Shown in pieces: positions 44,639 through 52,949 of a stretch of 64,000 nt of DNA. The stretch spans positions 28,448 through 92,447 of the IMG/VR virus record IMGVR_UViG_3300017613_000561, one strand, 5' to 3'. The translations under genes and the position numbers were made by a program. Source of the DNA: a virus. Within the stretch, counting starts at the first letter, position 1; each line of letters opens with the position of its first letter. The notes beneath the pieces were generated by a model that made no database searches, was not told the origin of the DNA, and saw only the letters and a list, made by a program, of their open reading frames with translations.

Positions 44639-46953
44639 GGATATGGACCTCCTCCAAGCCGGGGGACATCAAGAAGGCGGTTCTAAGCGTCCTACAGGAG
44701 CAAAAGTACCCGACCCCACATAAGATACACAGTTTGAAAACCAACGAGCCTCCATCCCTTTCCAAGGGCGAGGTTTGTTTGTCGTTAGGGGCCAAGGCTT
44801 TAGCTAAGTTGCAGGATTTGGGGCTATGTCCGAAAGGTAGGACGATCACCTCCATGCGTGGAAAGGAGATCCCGTATTCAGGTGGGGTGATCCTTGTAAC
44901 CTATGACCCCGGTATTGGGATGATAGATTACAGTAAGTACACGGATATGCAGATAGACGTAGCCATGGCTAACCGCAGGGTTATGACTGGCACGTTGGAG
45001 CCTGAGGTGGGGAACTACCGGTGGGTAAAGGACTTCAATGACCTAGTTATGCAGGTGAAGGTCAGGTACGCAGAGAAAGGCAGGCCAGTACCGTTGACCT
45101 ATGACCTGGAGACCGTTGGGCTGATTGAGTACAACGAAGAAGCCTGGATCGTCAGTATCAGTTTTACGATTGATGATGGTATGGCCGATGTCATATATTT
45201 TGAAGGCCTGCATGACCAGCCAACAAGTGGTCTGTTGGAACAGATAGACTGGTTACTGAACACCAAAGAGGTGATTACCAGAGGGGCCAATGCCAAGTTT
45301 GACCGTAGGTGGATCAAGTATAAGTGGGGCCTGGAGAACGACAATTACAAGATGGACACCACGCTGGTTGGGTCTCTGCTAGATGAGAACAGATCCAATA
45401 GTCTGAATACGCATGCCAAGGTGTACACGTCCATGGGGGGCTATGATGATGCCTTCAATGCCAAGTTTGATAAGTCCCAGATGCATAAGGTGCCAAAGAA
45501 GGATCTGCTCCCTTATGCCGGGGGGGATACTGATGCAGACTACCGTGTAGCCAATGTTATGCGTAGTAAGTTGTTGCAGGACAGTAAGTTAGCCAACTTT
45601 TATGTGAAGTTGTTGCACCCAGCCAGTATTACGATCCAGCACATGGAGGAGGTGGGTATATTGCTTGACGTTCCGTACTACATGGAACTCCAGCAGAAAT
45701 GGACAGCAGAGCTTGCTCGAGTGGAGAAGATGGCGATAAGTCTGATGTCCAGACGGTTGCAGATAAAGCACCGGGGCAATCTGAAACTCACCAGAGCTGC
45801 TTTGTTGAAGGATCACATGTTCAGTAGGCAGGGCCTGCATCTGAAACCGTACAAGGTAACGGAAAAGACTGGGCAACCCAGCACGGCAAAAGATCATCTG
45901 ATAATGTTTGCTGACAAGCCAGAAGTGGCGGCATTCTTAGAGCTGTACCAGGAGTACACCACACTATCAAAGACTCTGAATACCTACGTCACAGGGTTCT
46001 TAAAGCACCTCAGGAGTGATGGGAGGTTTCACCCCACAGGATTGCTGCACCGGGGAGACTACATGGGGTCTGGGGAATCTGGGACTGTGACCGGCCGCTT
46101 GGCCTTTAAAGATCCAGCAGCACAGACGATTCCCAAGCACACGAAGTATGCCAAGCCCCTGCGTAAGGGGTACATAGCTCCACCGGGGTTTGTTGTAGTC
46201 AACTTCGATTACAGTCAGGGGGAGTTGAAAGTAACGGCCTGTGTTGCCAATGAGCCCACCATGATACGACTGTACAAGGAGGGTATTGACCTGCATATGG
46301 TTACTGGGGGGCAGCTGAATGGCTATACCCAGGAAGATATGTTGGAGATGAAGACGAAAGATTCTGCGTTGTTCAAGGTGATTAGGCAGGGAGGCAAGGC
46401 AGGTAATTTTGGGCTGATTTATGGTATGAGTGCAGGCGGGTATCAGACCTATGCAAAGGATACGTTTTTTGTAACGCTCAATCAGGCAGAAGCCAACTAT
46501 CAGAGAGAGGAGTTTTTCAGGATGTATCCAGGGCTGGTTGAATGGCATAGGCAATACAAGGCAGGAGCCCACAGGTGGGGGTATATTAGGTCACCGCTTG
46601 GTAGAATACGGCACCTGCCGTTGATAAACAGCCCTGATCAGGCCTCTTCGTCAAAGGCTGAGAGACAATCCATCAATAGTCCTGTACAGTCTACGTTATC
46701 GGATCTAACGCAGTATGCTCTGGTGTTGTTTAATGCCAGATACGGTAGGCCGCATGGTTGCCAGTTCTTTATGACGACACATGATTCATTGGCAGCTTAT
46801 ATCCTGGAGGATGAGGTAGATGCTTGGGTACCAAGAATGACGGATATCATGGAGAATCTGCCTCTGGAAGAAACCTTTGGGTGGGAGGCCCAGCTACAGT
46901 TCACCACTGATGCTGAGATGGGACCGAACCTAGCAGAGATGGAAGAACTTTAA
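44632..46953 (+). CDS. polA: Family A DNA polymerase
   Basis: 773-aa replicative polymerase. 3'-5' exonuclease: YDLET with D158 and E160. Polymerase: motif A FDYSQGELK, motif B RQGGKAGNFGLIYGMS, motif C THDS. The first 110 residues contain LGAKALAKLQDLG, ITSMRG and VTYDPG, an order recalling the C-terminal half of uracil-DNA glycosylases, with the usual histidine of HPS changed. ATG 44632 is chosen (GGGGAG nine bases upstream) over GTG 44623. A full UDG activity is unlikely. Confidence 0.9.
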   Translation: MLRIWTSSKPGDIKKAVLSVLQEQKYPTPHKIHSLKTNEPPSLSKGEVCLSLGAKALAKLQDLGLCPKGRTITSMRGKEIPYSGGVILVTYDPGIGMIDYSKYTDMQIDVAMANRRVMTGTLEPEVGNYRWVKDFNDLVMQVKVRYAEKGRPVPLTYDLETVGLIEYNEEAWIVSISFTIDDGMADVIYFEGLHDQPTSGLLEQIDWLLNTKEVITRGANAKFDRRWIKYKWGLENDNYKMDTTLVGSLLDENRSNSLNTHAKVYTSMGGYDDAFNAKFDKSQMHKVPKKDLLPYAGGDTDADYRVANVMRSKLLQDSKLANFYVKLLHPASITIQHMEEVGILLDVPYYMELQQKWTAELARVEKMAISLMSRRLQIKHRGNLKLTRAALLKDHMFSRQGLHLKPYKVTEKTGQPSTAKDHLIMFADKPEVAAFLELYQEYTTLSKTLNTYVTGFLKHLRSDGRFHPTGLLHRGDYMGSGESGTVTGRLAFKDPAAQTIPKHTKYAKPLRKGYIAPPGFVVVNFDYSQGELKVTACVANEPTMIRLYKEGIDLHMVTGGQLNGYTQEDMLEMKTKDSALFKVIRQGGKAGNFGLIYGMSAGGYQTYAKDTFFVTLNQAEANYQREEFFRMYPGLVEWHRQYKAGAHRWGYIRSPLGRIRHLPLINSPDQASSSKAERQSINSPVQSTLSDLTQYALVLFNARYGRPHGCQFFMTTHDSLAAYILEDEVDAWVPRMTDIMENLPLEETFGWEAQLQFTTDAEMGPNLAEMEEL

Positions 46954-47001
46954 TAGAAGTCGTAGAATCAGAAGATACCCCATAAATGGTTGGAGATAGC
47001 T

Positions 47002-48804
47002 ATGTCGGAAGATAGGTCTGAAGAAGTCAAAAGTGAAACTTCTTTGACGGTCATTAAGGCAGTAGACCCTGTGAGTTCTGCTGGTGTTCTAACTTCTAAT
47101 GCTTTGCGGGAAGAAGACGACTTTTCTGAAATGTACTTCTCAGCAGCCTCTGGGGAGGGTAATGTTATACAGCCCCCGTATGATCCAGGTACTTTGTTAC
47201 GGATGGGGACTGAGAACAATACCTTGTCCCAGTGCATTACCGCCTATGAAGTGAACATAGATGGCACCGGATTTGAGTTAGAAAACAAAGACTTGGAAGC
47301 GGAGGATGCCGAGGAAGAAAAGGATTCTGATGGCATTAAGGATTTCTTTAATGAGTGTTGGCCTAGAGAGTCCTTTGGCACTCATAGGCGCAGGCTCCGC
47401 AGGGATGTAGAGGGCAGTGGTAACGGGTACCTGGAAGTAATACGCAACGCAGCAAGTCAGTTGGTCTTTACTAGGCAGGTAGCTACTCAGACCATGAGGA
47501 TATGTAAGTTGACTGCTCCGGTGCCAGTAAAGAAAAAGATTACCCGGGCAGGTAAGGAGTTAGAAGTCACTGTAATGGTCAGGGATCGTGCCTTTGTACA
47601 GAAGGTAGCGGATAAGACAGTGTATTTTAAGGAATATGGGGCCTCCAGAGATATCAATAAAGATACTGGGGAGTGGTCTGCTCCAGGGGCAAGATTGCCA
47701 GCTGCCTTGCGAGGAACTGAGATCCTGCACTTTACTGCTTTGAAGGATGTGGATACCCCGTATGGTGTTCCACGCTGGATCAATCAGGTTCCCTCGGTAT
47801 TGGGGTCTCGTAAGGCAGAAGAGCTGAACCTGGACTTCTTTGATTATGGAGGTATCCCACCAGTTCTGCTTATGATTCAGGGTGGTCAGATGGATGAGGC
47901 CTCCAAGAAGCAGCTGGAACGGATCATGAATAAGGGGCCGAAAGCCCAGCTACGTGCTGCCATATTGGAGGTGCATTCTACCACAGGTACCCTGGATAGT
48001 AATTCTGCTGCCAAGATTGACGTTGAGAAGTTTGGGGATGAGCAGCAGAAAGATTCCATGTATGAGACCTATGATGATAGGTGTGAGCGCAGGGTGCGGT
48101 CCAGTTTCAGACTCCCGCCGCTGTTCCTGGGTAAGGCTGAGGACTACAACTATGCCACAGCCTTTGCCAGTTATACCGTGACGGAGACACAGGTGTTTCA
48201 GCCGGAGAGGGTAGAGTTTGATGAGATCGTGAACAATACTATCATGAAGGAGTTTGGGGACCATGATCTTGTATATCGGTCTTCGCCACTGGCAGTAAAT
48301 GATGCAACCATGCAGTTAGATGGGTTGGAGCACGTTAAAGAGAGCATTTCTGGTGAAGATCTGGTGGATGCCGTGAATGAGATTACCAATCAGAACTTGA
48401 AGTTTGATCAGGAAGCTGAGACTGAGCGTAAGGGTAAGGAAGAGGAAGATCGGGCTCTGGAGCATGAAGTGAAGAGAAGTATCATAGCTCCACAGGCAGG
48501 CCCCGGAACCCCGAAAGCAGCACCGGCCCCTGGTAAAGGGTCGCCAACTCCGGTAAAGAAATCAGACCATATGGAGTTGATGAAGCTGGCTTCTGAGTGG
48601 GCGGATCTGGTGGCTTCTCCAGTACAGGACAATGGGGCGTTGACTCTGACCACGCATAGGGTGTCTCTGCTGAGCAAAGAAGAGCGGGATATCCTGGATA
48701 GTATGCTGTCTATTAAGCTGTATAGTCACCCTGACAGGGATTGGGACGGAGCCATGGATGTGTGTGGCTGTGCTGCTGACCTTTTGTCTAGGGGCAAGAA
48801 GTAA
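47002..48804 (+). CDS. Portal protein
   Basis: 600 aa. The dodecameric ring at the packaging vertex. N-terminal acidic part, then LLRMGTENNTLSQCITAYEVNIDG and a core with DVDTPYGVPRW and SSFRLPPLFLGKAEDYNYATAFA, the pattern of PBSX/HK97-type portals. The C-terminal extension (about 490-600, proline/alanine linker then helical domain) is longer than usual. ATG 47002 is preferred to ATG 46990 because GGAG lies five bases before. Followed by the MuF gene, as is typical. Confidence 0.87.
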   Translation: MSEDRSEEVKSETSLTVIKAVDPVSSAGVLTSNALREEDDFSEMYFSAASGEGNVIQPPYDPGTLLRMGTENNTLSQCITAYEVNIDGTGFELENKDLEAEDAEEEKDSDGIKDFFNECWPRESFGTHRRRLRRDVEGSGNGYLEVIRNAASQLVFTRQVATQTMRICKLTAPVPVKKKITRAGKELEVTVMVRDRAFVQKVADKTVYFKEYGASRDINKDTGEWSAPGARLPAALRGTEILHFTALKDVDTPYGVPRWINQVPSVLGSRKAEELNLDFFDYGGIPPVLLMIQGGQMDEASKKQLERIMNKGPKAQLRAAILEVHSTTGTLDSNSAAKIDVEKFGDEQQKDSMYETYDDRCERRVRSSFRLPPLFLGKAEDYNYATAFASYTVTETQVFQPERVEFDEIVNNTIMKEFGDHDLVYRSSPLAVNDATMQLDGLEHVKESISGEDLVDAVNEITNQNLKFDQEAETERKGKEEEDRALEHEVKRSIIAPQAGPGTPKAAPAPGKGSPTPVKKSDHMELMKLASEWADLVASPVQDNGALTLTTHRVSLLSKEERDILDSMLSIKLYSHPDRDWDGAMDVCGCAADLLSRGKK

Positions 48805-48806
48805 TA

Positions 48807-50117
48807 ATGGCTAAGCCAGAGCTGCTGCTATCTCTGGAGGGAGCCCTTAACGACAAGCTTGAGGGTAAGTGGGACAAGGTCGCTCGTAGATTGGCTACGC
48901 GGCTGGTAAAAGCCCTGGAAGAAGACGATCTGGCTAAGGTAGATAAGCTGATCAATGAGGCTAGGACAGCCAATCTGCATAAGGGGGAGCACAAGTACAT
49001 CCGGTATATAGGCCTGTCTTCCATGCTGTTCGGGGCCTCCTTAGTATCCGGTACTGCCAAGAAGTCCTCTATTGCCAAGGCTAAGAAGCCGCCACAGATT
49101 CTAGTTCCAGCTGTTAAGCAGATGAAAGTTATGCTGGAAGAGGGGGACAAGACCCTTAGAAAAGAACTGGGGAGGATGGTCCAGAAAGCTATCGAAGTGC
49201 GGGACTCTAATCAGGTACAGAAAGCTGCCAAGGTTAGAACCATGGAAGAGATAGTCAAGATGGGTACAGGTAGGGTAGGTAAAGGCATTATCAACATAGC
49301 TGCAAGCCTGCATACTTCCAGATTGTCAGCTTATGGGTTCTGTGTAGAAGCGCAGGTTACCGGCATTACCCGCTACGGTATTAATGAGCAGTTGGACAAC
49401 CGTATTTGTCCTGTATGTCGTGAGATGCACGGTAAGACATTTGAGGTTCAGCAGGCGTATACCCGCCTGGATAGTCTGTTACGGGTAGAGAACACAGAGG
49501 ATTTAAAGCAGCTGGCCCCTTGGCCCAAGCAGGATAAGAACAGCCTGGAAAGGTTCAAGCGCATGAATGAAAGTGATCTTGTATCCGCAGGTTGGAGTAT
49601 TCCGCCATTTCATCCTGGGTGTCGTGGGTTATTGTCCAAGACTATGGATGTCCCAGCATTGCCTGCTGCAGCTGCAGATGTGCCTGTATCTACGGATATA
49701 GCTGGCGTAGACCTTGGTACCCCAACAGGAATCGTATCCTCCGGGGTTATAGATTTAGCTGTAGAGGGCGCGACCAAGACCTTTAGTATGCCTAAGAGGG
49801 CGATAACTTCTGGTGACAAGCTGGTACTGGTGGATACTTTAGAGCTGGATAAGATCTGGAAGAAGGACAAGGATTATTACATTGGTGTGGGCGGAGAAGG
49901 GGGCATCAGTGGTAGGTACGCAAGGTTTGAGAAGTACCTGGATGAGCATGACGATATCCTGGTTTCAGAACTTGGGATCAATGAATATGGCATGTCGTTT
50001 ACCAATGGAAGACATAGAGCCGCTGTCCTGAGAGACAAGGGGATGATATACCTGCCGGTAGCTATGGATGATGAAAGTATCCAGTGGGCCAAGAGTCTGA
50101 AACTAATTGAAGATTAA
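48807..50117 (+). CDS. MuF-type minor head protein fused to a ParB-like domain
   Basis: 436 aa. The MuF domain (about residues 120-280) includes GINEQLDNRICPVCREMHGK (C201, C204) and PPFHPGCRG (H269, C272), the metal-binding hallmark. After an alanine/proline linker comes a separate C-terminal domain (about 340-436) with ELDKIW, YARFEKYL and GMSFTNGRHRAAVLRDKG, where GRHRAA resembles the ParB/Srx box. MuF C-terminal domains are often toxins or enzymes carried in the head. Two bases after the portal gene. Confidence 0.8.
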   Translation: MAKPELLLSLEGALNDKLEGKWDKVARRLATRLVKALEEDDLAKVDKLINEARTANLHKGEHKYIRYIGLSSMLFGASLVSGTAKKSSIAKAKKPPQILVPAVKQMKVMLEEGDKTLRKELGRMVQKAIEVRDSNQVQKAAKVRTMEEIVKMGTGRVGKGIINIAASLHTSRLSAYGFCVEAQVTGITRYGINEQLDNRICPVCREMHGKTFEVQQAYTRLDSLLRVENTEDLKQLAPWPKQDKNSLERFKRMNESDLVSAGWSIPPFHPGCRGLLSKTMDVPALPAAAADVPVSTDIAGVDLGTPTGIVSSGVIDLAVEGATKTFSMPKRAITSGDKLVLVDTLELDKIWKKDKDYYIGVGGEGGISGRYARFEKYLDEHDDILVSELGINEYGMSFTNGRHRAAVLRDKGMIYLPVAMDDESIQWAKSLKLIED

Positions 50118-50129
50118 TGAAATAAACCT

Positions 50130-50157
50130 TTGACATACGTTACTCCCCCAGTATAAT
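50130..50157 (+). promoter_or_regulatory. Strong sigma70 promoter of the giant RNA
   Basis: TTGACA at 50130-50135, 16-bp spacer, TATAAT at 50152-50157, both perfect consensus. It shares TTTGACA-ACG with the phage class but has a consensus -10, and no reading frame follows. Transcription should start near 50165. Confidence 0.9.
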
Positions 50158-50561
50158 ACGTCCCATCGCTTAGGAACATATTGTCAGGTAACTGGCAGAA
50201 AGGGGTGAAGGCAACGCAGCCCCGGGTGTTTCGACATCCTATCCAAGCAAGCCGAGGTGGTGGGGCAAGCCCCATAATTCGATGCACTATCGGAGATATC
50301 TGACGAGTAATTAGGCAGAAGTAGCCCATAATAACCAAAGGGGCCGCTGTGAAGTGATCTGCTAAAAGCAAGTCGGGGACACCAAAGGGTAGTCATATAG
50401 TCTGAGTCGGTAGATAAGGGCATATGGTAGTTGAGGCGAACAGGGCGAAGGTTCAATGTTCGTTGAAAACAGACAATTAGCAGACATGTGAAAGTCATTA
50501 GGTGTGTGGTATTTTGGCCCCGAAAGGGATTGAAGCCACTGACAGACCCACATCTTGGTTG

Positions 50562-50634
50562 TATTATGTAGCTCATCTGGTAGAGCTACGGCCTTTGAAG
50601 CCGTTGGTAACTGGTTCGATCCCAGTCGTAAACA
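50562..50634 (+). tRNA. tRNA-like domain inside the giant RNA (UUG anticodon)
   Basis: D stem 50571-50574/50583-50586, anticodon stem 50588-50592/50600-50604, loop with UUG at 50595-50597 (would read CAA, Gln), variable region of 5 nt, T stem 50610-50614/50622-50626 with TTCGATC loop. All internal stems are perfect. The acceptor pairs only at its inner five positions, lacks CCA and is clamped into the 12-bp helix. It is therefore likely a structural tRNA-like element, although processing to a tRNA cannot be excluded. Confidence 0.65.
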
Positions 50635-50959
50635 AGTGAAAGAGGTCTGTCGGTGTTGGATTAAAGTGGCTTAATGCTGTACCACCTCGGTGGAATACAG
50701 TGCCATGACACCTCACAAGGTAGATTGGTTTGGCTAGAGGTAGCACTTTGGGAGCGGCCACTCTCGGGGGTATACTGAAAGTTGAGTGATTCAACAGTAT
50801 GAAGGTACCGCCACCTTCTAAAAAAAGGCAGTCATGCTAGGTACACCTCTGCACTTCGGTGGGGGGTGTGGATAACTGAAGAACTCCAGGTTGGTAGCCT
50901 GTAGGTAATGTCAGTAAAGTTTAGTACGAGAGGTTGTAGTCTCAGACCGATCAAATCGA

Positions 50960-50993
50960 AACCCTGATCTCACAAGGATCGGGGTTTTATTTT
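50960..50993 (+). terminator. Terminator of the giant RNA
   Basis: Ten-bp stem (50960-50969 with 50977-50986, one G-U), loop TCACAAG, then a T-rich tail to 50993. It fixes the RNA 3' end and isolates the RNA from the late genes. Confidence 0.9.
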
Positions 50994-50999
50994 GCCTAT

Positions 51000-51011
51000 G
51001 CACTTAAGTGC
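51000..51011. repeat. Palindrome GCACTTAAGTGC
   Basis: Exact copy 7 bp after the giant-RNA terminator. Confidence 0.9.
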
Positions 51012-51071
51012 GTCTCCTTGCATTTCGGAGCACTCACAACCCCCCAACCCTAAAACATAAGCCCACAAGCA

Positions 51072-51083
51072 GCACTTAAGTGC
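51072..51083. repeat. Palindrome GCACTTAAGTGC
   Basis: Exact copy 72 bp from the previous one, between the giant RNA and the XkdF-like gene. This is the only place with two exact copies this close. I see no other feature between them except a CTCC/GGAG hairpin. Confidence 0.9.
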
Positions 51084-51109
51084 GTAGAAAGTCTTGCATT
51101 CGTTGGTTA

Positions 51110-51128
51110 GAGGTCATATTCTCACCTC
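51110..51128 (+). promoter_or_regulatory. Hairpin masking the ribosome-binding site
   Basis: GAGGT (51110-51114) can pair with ACCTC (51124-51128), which ends exactly at ATG 51129. No other ribosome-binding site is near, so the only candidate is held in a hairpin adjacent to the start codon. Confidence 0.5.
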
Positions 51129-51704
51129 ATGCGGGTACTTAAATACGATGACGAGAAACAGATTGTCTACGGGGAAGTTTATGCCCCGGGGGTACCCGAT
51201 GCCCATGGAGATTTCATGACTGAAGACTCCATCCTGGATATGGCCCATAATTTTCTAGCCAATAACCGTGTTGAGAAGATTGATAGAAATCACGATCATA
51301 ATCAGATCGATGCCGTTGTTGTGGAATCGTTTATTGCAAGACCGGGAGATCCTGACTTCATTGTTGGAAGTTGGGTAGCTGCGGTTAAAGTACACGATCC
51401 TGAAACTTGGGGGCAGATCAAAAAGGGGGACCTGAATGGGTTCTCTTTGGATGGTGCAGCTAAAGGTTCAATAACGGAACTAGAGGTTGAAATCCCTGAC
51501 TTTGTGGAAGGACGCACTACCAAAGCAGAAGATGACCATGACCACACTTTTAAAGTCGCATTTGATGACGAAGGTAATTTTGTGGGTGGTGAGACTGACG
51601 AGGTGGCCGGACATATCCATGCCATAGTTAAGGGCACTGTAACCGAAGAAGCGGGTGGGCACAACCATAGATTCTCATACATAGAGGCACTGATTGATGG
51701 CTAG
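51129..51704 (+). CDS. XkdF-like prohead protease
   Basis: 191 aa. IVYGEVYAPGVPDAHGDFM, then RNHDHNQ, and KKGDLNGFSLDGAA match XkdF of PBSX-type phages, thought to be a serine protease that matures the prohead (the serine in GFSLDG and a histidine in RNHDH are the likely catalytic residues). The C-terminal 60 residues are histidine-rich (HDHTF, GHIHAIVKG, GGHNHRF), which is unusual and may bind metal. Located before the scaffold-like and capsid genes, the usual place. Confidence 0.75.
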   Translation: MRVLKYDDEKQIVYGEVYAPGVPDAHGDFMTEDSILDMAHNFLANNRVEKIDRNHDHNQIDAVVVESFIARPGDPDFIVGSWVAAVKVHDPETWGQIKKGDLNGFSLDGAAKGSITELEVEIPDFVEGRTTKAEDDHDHTFKVAFDDEGNFVGGETDEVAGHIHAIVKGTVTEEAGGHNHRFSYIEALIDG

Positions 51705-52902
51705 ACGTAAAATCAAGATATTTGCCAAGCAGTTGGAAGATGTGGATGTGCAGTATTTGTCTCTGGTAACCAGAGCTGCCAGCCGTATTCCATTCCGATT
51801 TACGAAATCTGCAGGAGACGATGACATGAGTATTGATCTAGGCGCTATTTTTTCTCTGCGTAAGAAAGAGACTATCCCCACTGTTGCTTTTGTGGCTCTG
51901 TCAGCCGATGCTGACGTTGAAGCCTACACTGCGCTGTTGAAAAGTGAGGGGTTTGAAAATGTTGTATTGGAGGAGCAGGATTCAGGACGTATTCTGAAGA
52001 CCGATGATTCCCCGACTGACGACATCACTATCCTTAAGGTAAACGAAGCTGTAGCTGTTGGCGTGGCTAATATTGCCAAGGCCCTGCAAGGCTTCCCCGA
52101 TAGCAATATGTTCATGGAGAATGTCCAGAAAGCTGGCTTTGCCCCAAGTGTTCGTATGGCTACCGATATCATGATGGATACCCTTGGCAACATTATGTAT
52201 GCCGATGGTGACCGCACTGGTGTTGTTGAGAATTTGACCAAGTGCCTGGAAGACTACAAGGGATATGTGGTTAAAATGGCTGAGGCCATCCCAGAGAATG
52301 CCTTTAAGTTGGAAGATGCCATTGTAAAGAAGGGCATGCTCCTGGCAGGTACTGGTGGTGCTGAGGAAACCACTGAGGAAACCACTGAGGAAACCACTGA
52401 GGTTGTGGAAGATGATGCCGGTGATACTGCAGCGGTTGCTGCAGATACTGGAGGCGAGGGTACTGAGATTGTAGACGACCCAGATGCAGATGTTGCGGCT
52501 TCCGTAGCCGCTGCCGATGCCGCTCAAGAAACTGCTGACGCTGGCGGTGAAGTTCAGAAAACTGAACTAGAGGTTGCAGCCGGAGATAAGACCTCGCAAA
52601 CTAAGGACATGGACGCTTTGTTTGCAGGTATGAAAGAACACATGACTACCCATATGGGTGAGTTGCAGGCTACTGTGAAGAGTGAGATCACCGCTATTAA
52701 TGGTCGCCTGGATTCCATGGAGGAAAGCAATAAGGAAATTGCAGGACGGGTGTCCAAGGCTGAGGAAGCCGTTAACGGCACAGTGCTTGACGGGGCTGGT
52801 ACTCCTGAGATCGCTGGTCGTGGGTCTGATGTGCAGAAGAGTGATAGTGCTGGGGGTTTGTTTGAATCCGCCCTTAGTTTTGATGGGTTTGAAGTGGCTT
52901 AA
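51697..52902 (+). CDS. Scaffold-like head protein
   Basis: 401 aa, very acidic. The N-terminal 200 residues are alpha/beta, followed by a low-complexity acidic linker with three EETT units (three exact 12-bp DNA repeats at 52363-52398) and a coiled coil (about 295-350, MKEHMTTHMGELQATVKSEI). Position between protease and capsid, acidity and coiled coil fit a scaffolding protein. Overlaps the protease gene by 8 nt. No sequence family recognised. Confidence 0.6.
   Translation: MARRKIKIFAKQLEDVDVQYLSLVTRAASRIPFRFTKSAGDDDMSIDLGAIFSLRKKETIPTVAFVALSADADVEAYTALLKSEGFENVVLEEQDSGRILKTDDSPTDDITILKVNEAVAVGVANIAKALQGFPDSNMFMENVQKAGFAPSVRMATDIMMDTLGNIMYADGDRTGVVENLTKCLEDYKGYVVKMAEAIPENAFKLEDAIVKKGMLLAGTGGAEETTEETTEETTEVVEDDAGDTAAVAADTGGEGTEIVDDPDADVAASVAAADAAQETADAGGEVQKTELEVAAGDKTSQTKDMDALFAGMKEHMTTHMGELQATVKSEITAINGRLDSMEESNKEIAGRVSKAEEAVNGTVLDGAGTPEIAGRGSDVQKSDSAGGLFESALSFDGFEVA
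52363..52398 (+). repeat. Three 12-bp tandem repeats (EETT units)
   Basis: GAGGAAACCACT three times in phase, in the acidic linker of the scaffold-like gene. Likely slippage-prone. Confidence 0.85.
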
Positions 52903-52949
52903 CGGCCAACCCACCGAACTGGTAAATTTTTAATTAGGAGATATGAACG

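Larger units (their letters stand above)
50165..50993 (+). ncRNA. Giant structured RNA, probable GOLLD class
   Basis: About 830 nt with no coding capacity, from a consensus promoter to a rho-independent terminator. Visible structure: UUCG hairpin 50224-50239; GGGG/CCCC hairpin near 50262-50273; GTCAG 50183 with CTGAC 50300; a 12-bp helix (50537-50548 with 50644-50655) that carries a tRNA-like domain; hairpin 50677-50700; hairpin near 50772-50800; UUCG hairpin 50843-50869; and AGTACGAGAGG at 50923-50933, identical to the rRNA sarcin-ricin loop. GOLLD RNAs are phage-borne, about this long, and can carry tRNAs; they rise during lysis. ROOL is smaller. Class is from memory of features, not from a covariance search. 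Confidence 0.75.

Noticed and set aside
50562-50634. Ordinary functional tRNA-Gln gene
   Set aside because: The acceptor end is mispaired, CCA is absent, and the flanks pair with each other inside a longer transcript; treated as tRNA-like until a mature tRNA is shown.
50114-50794. Short reading frames on the - strand across the giant-RNA region
   Set aside because: No ribosome-binding sites, no protein-like composition, and they lie antisense to a strongly structured RNA with its own promoter and terminator.
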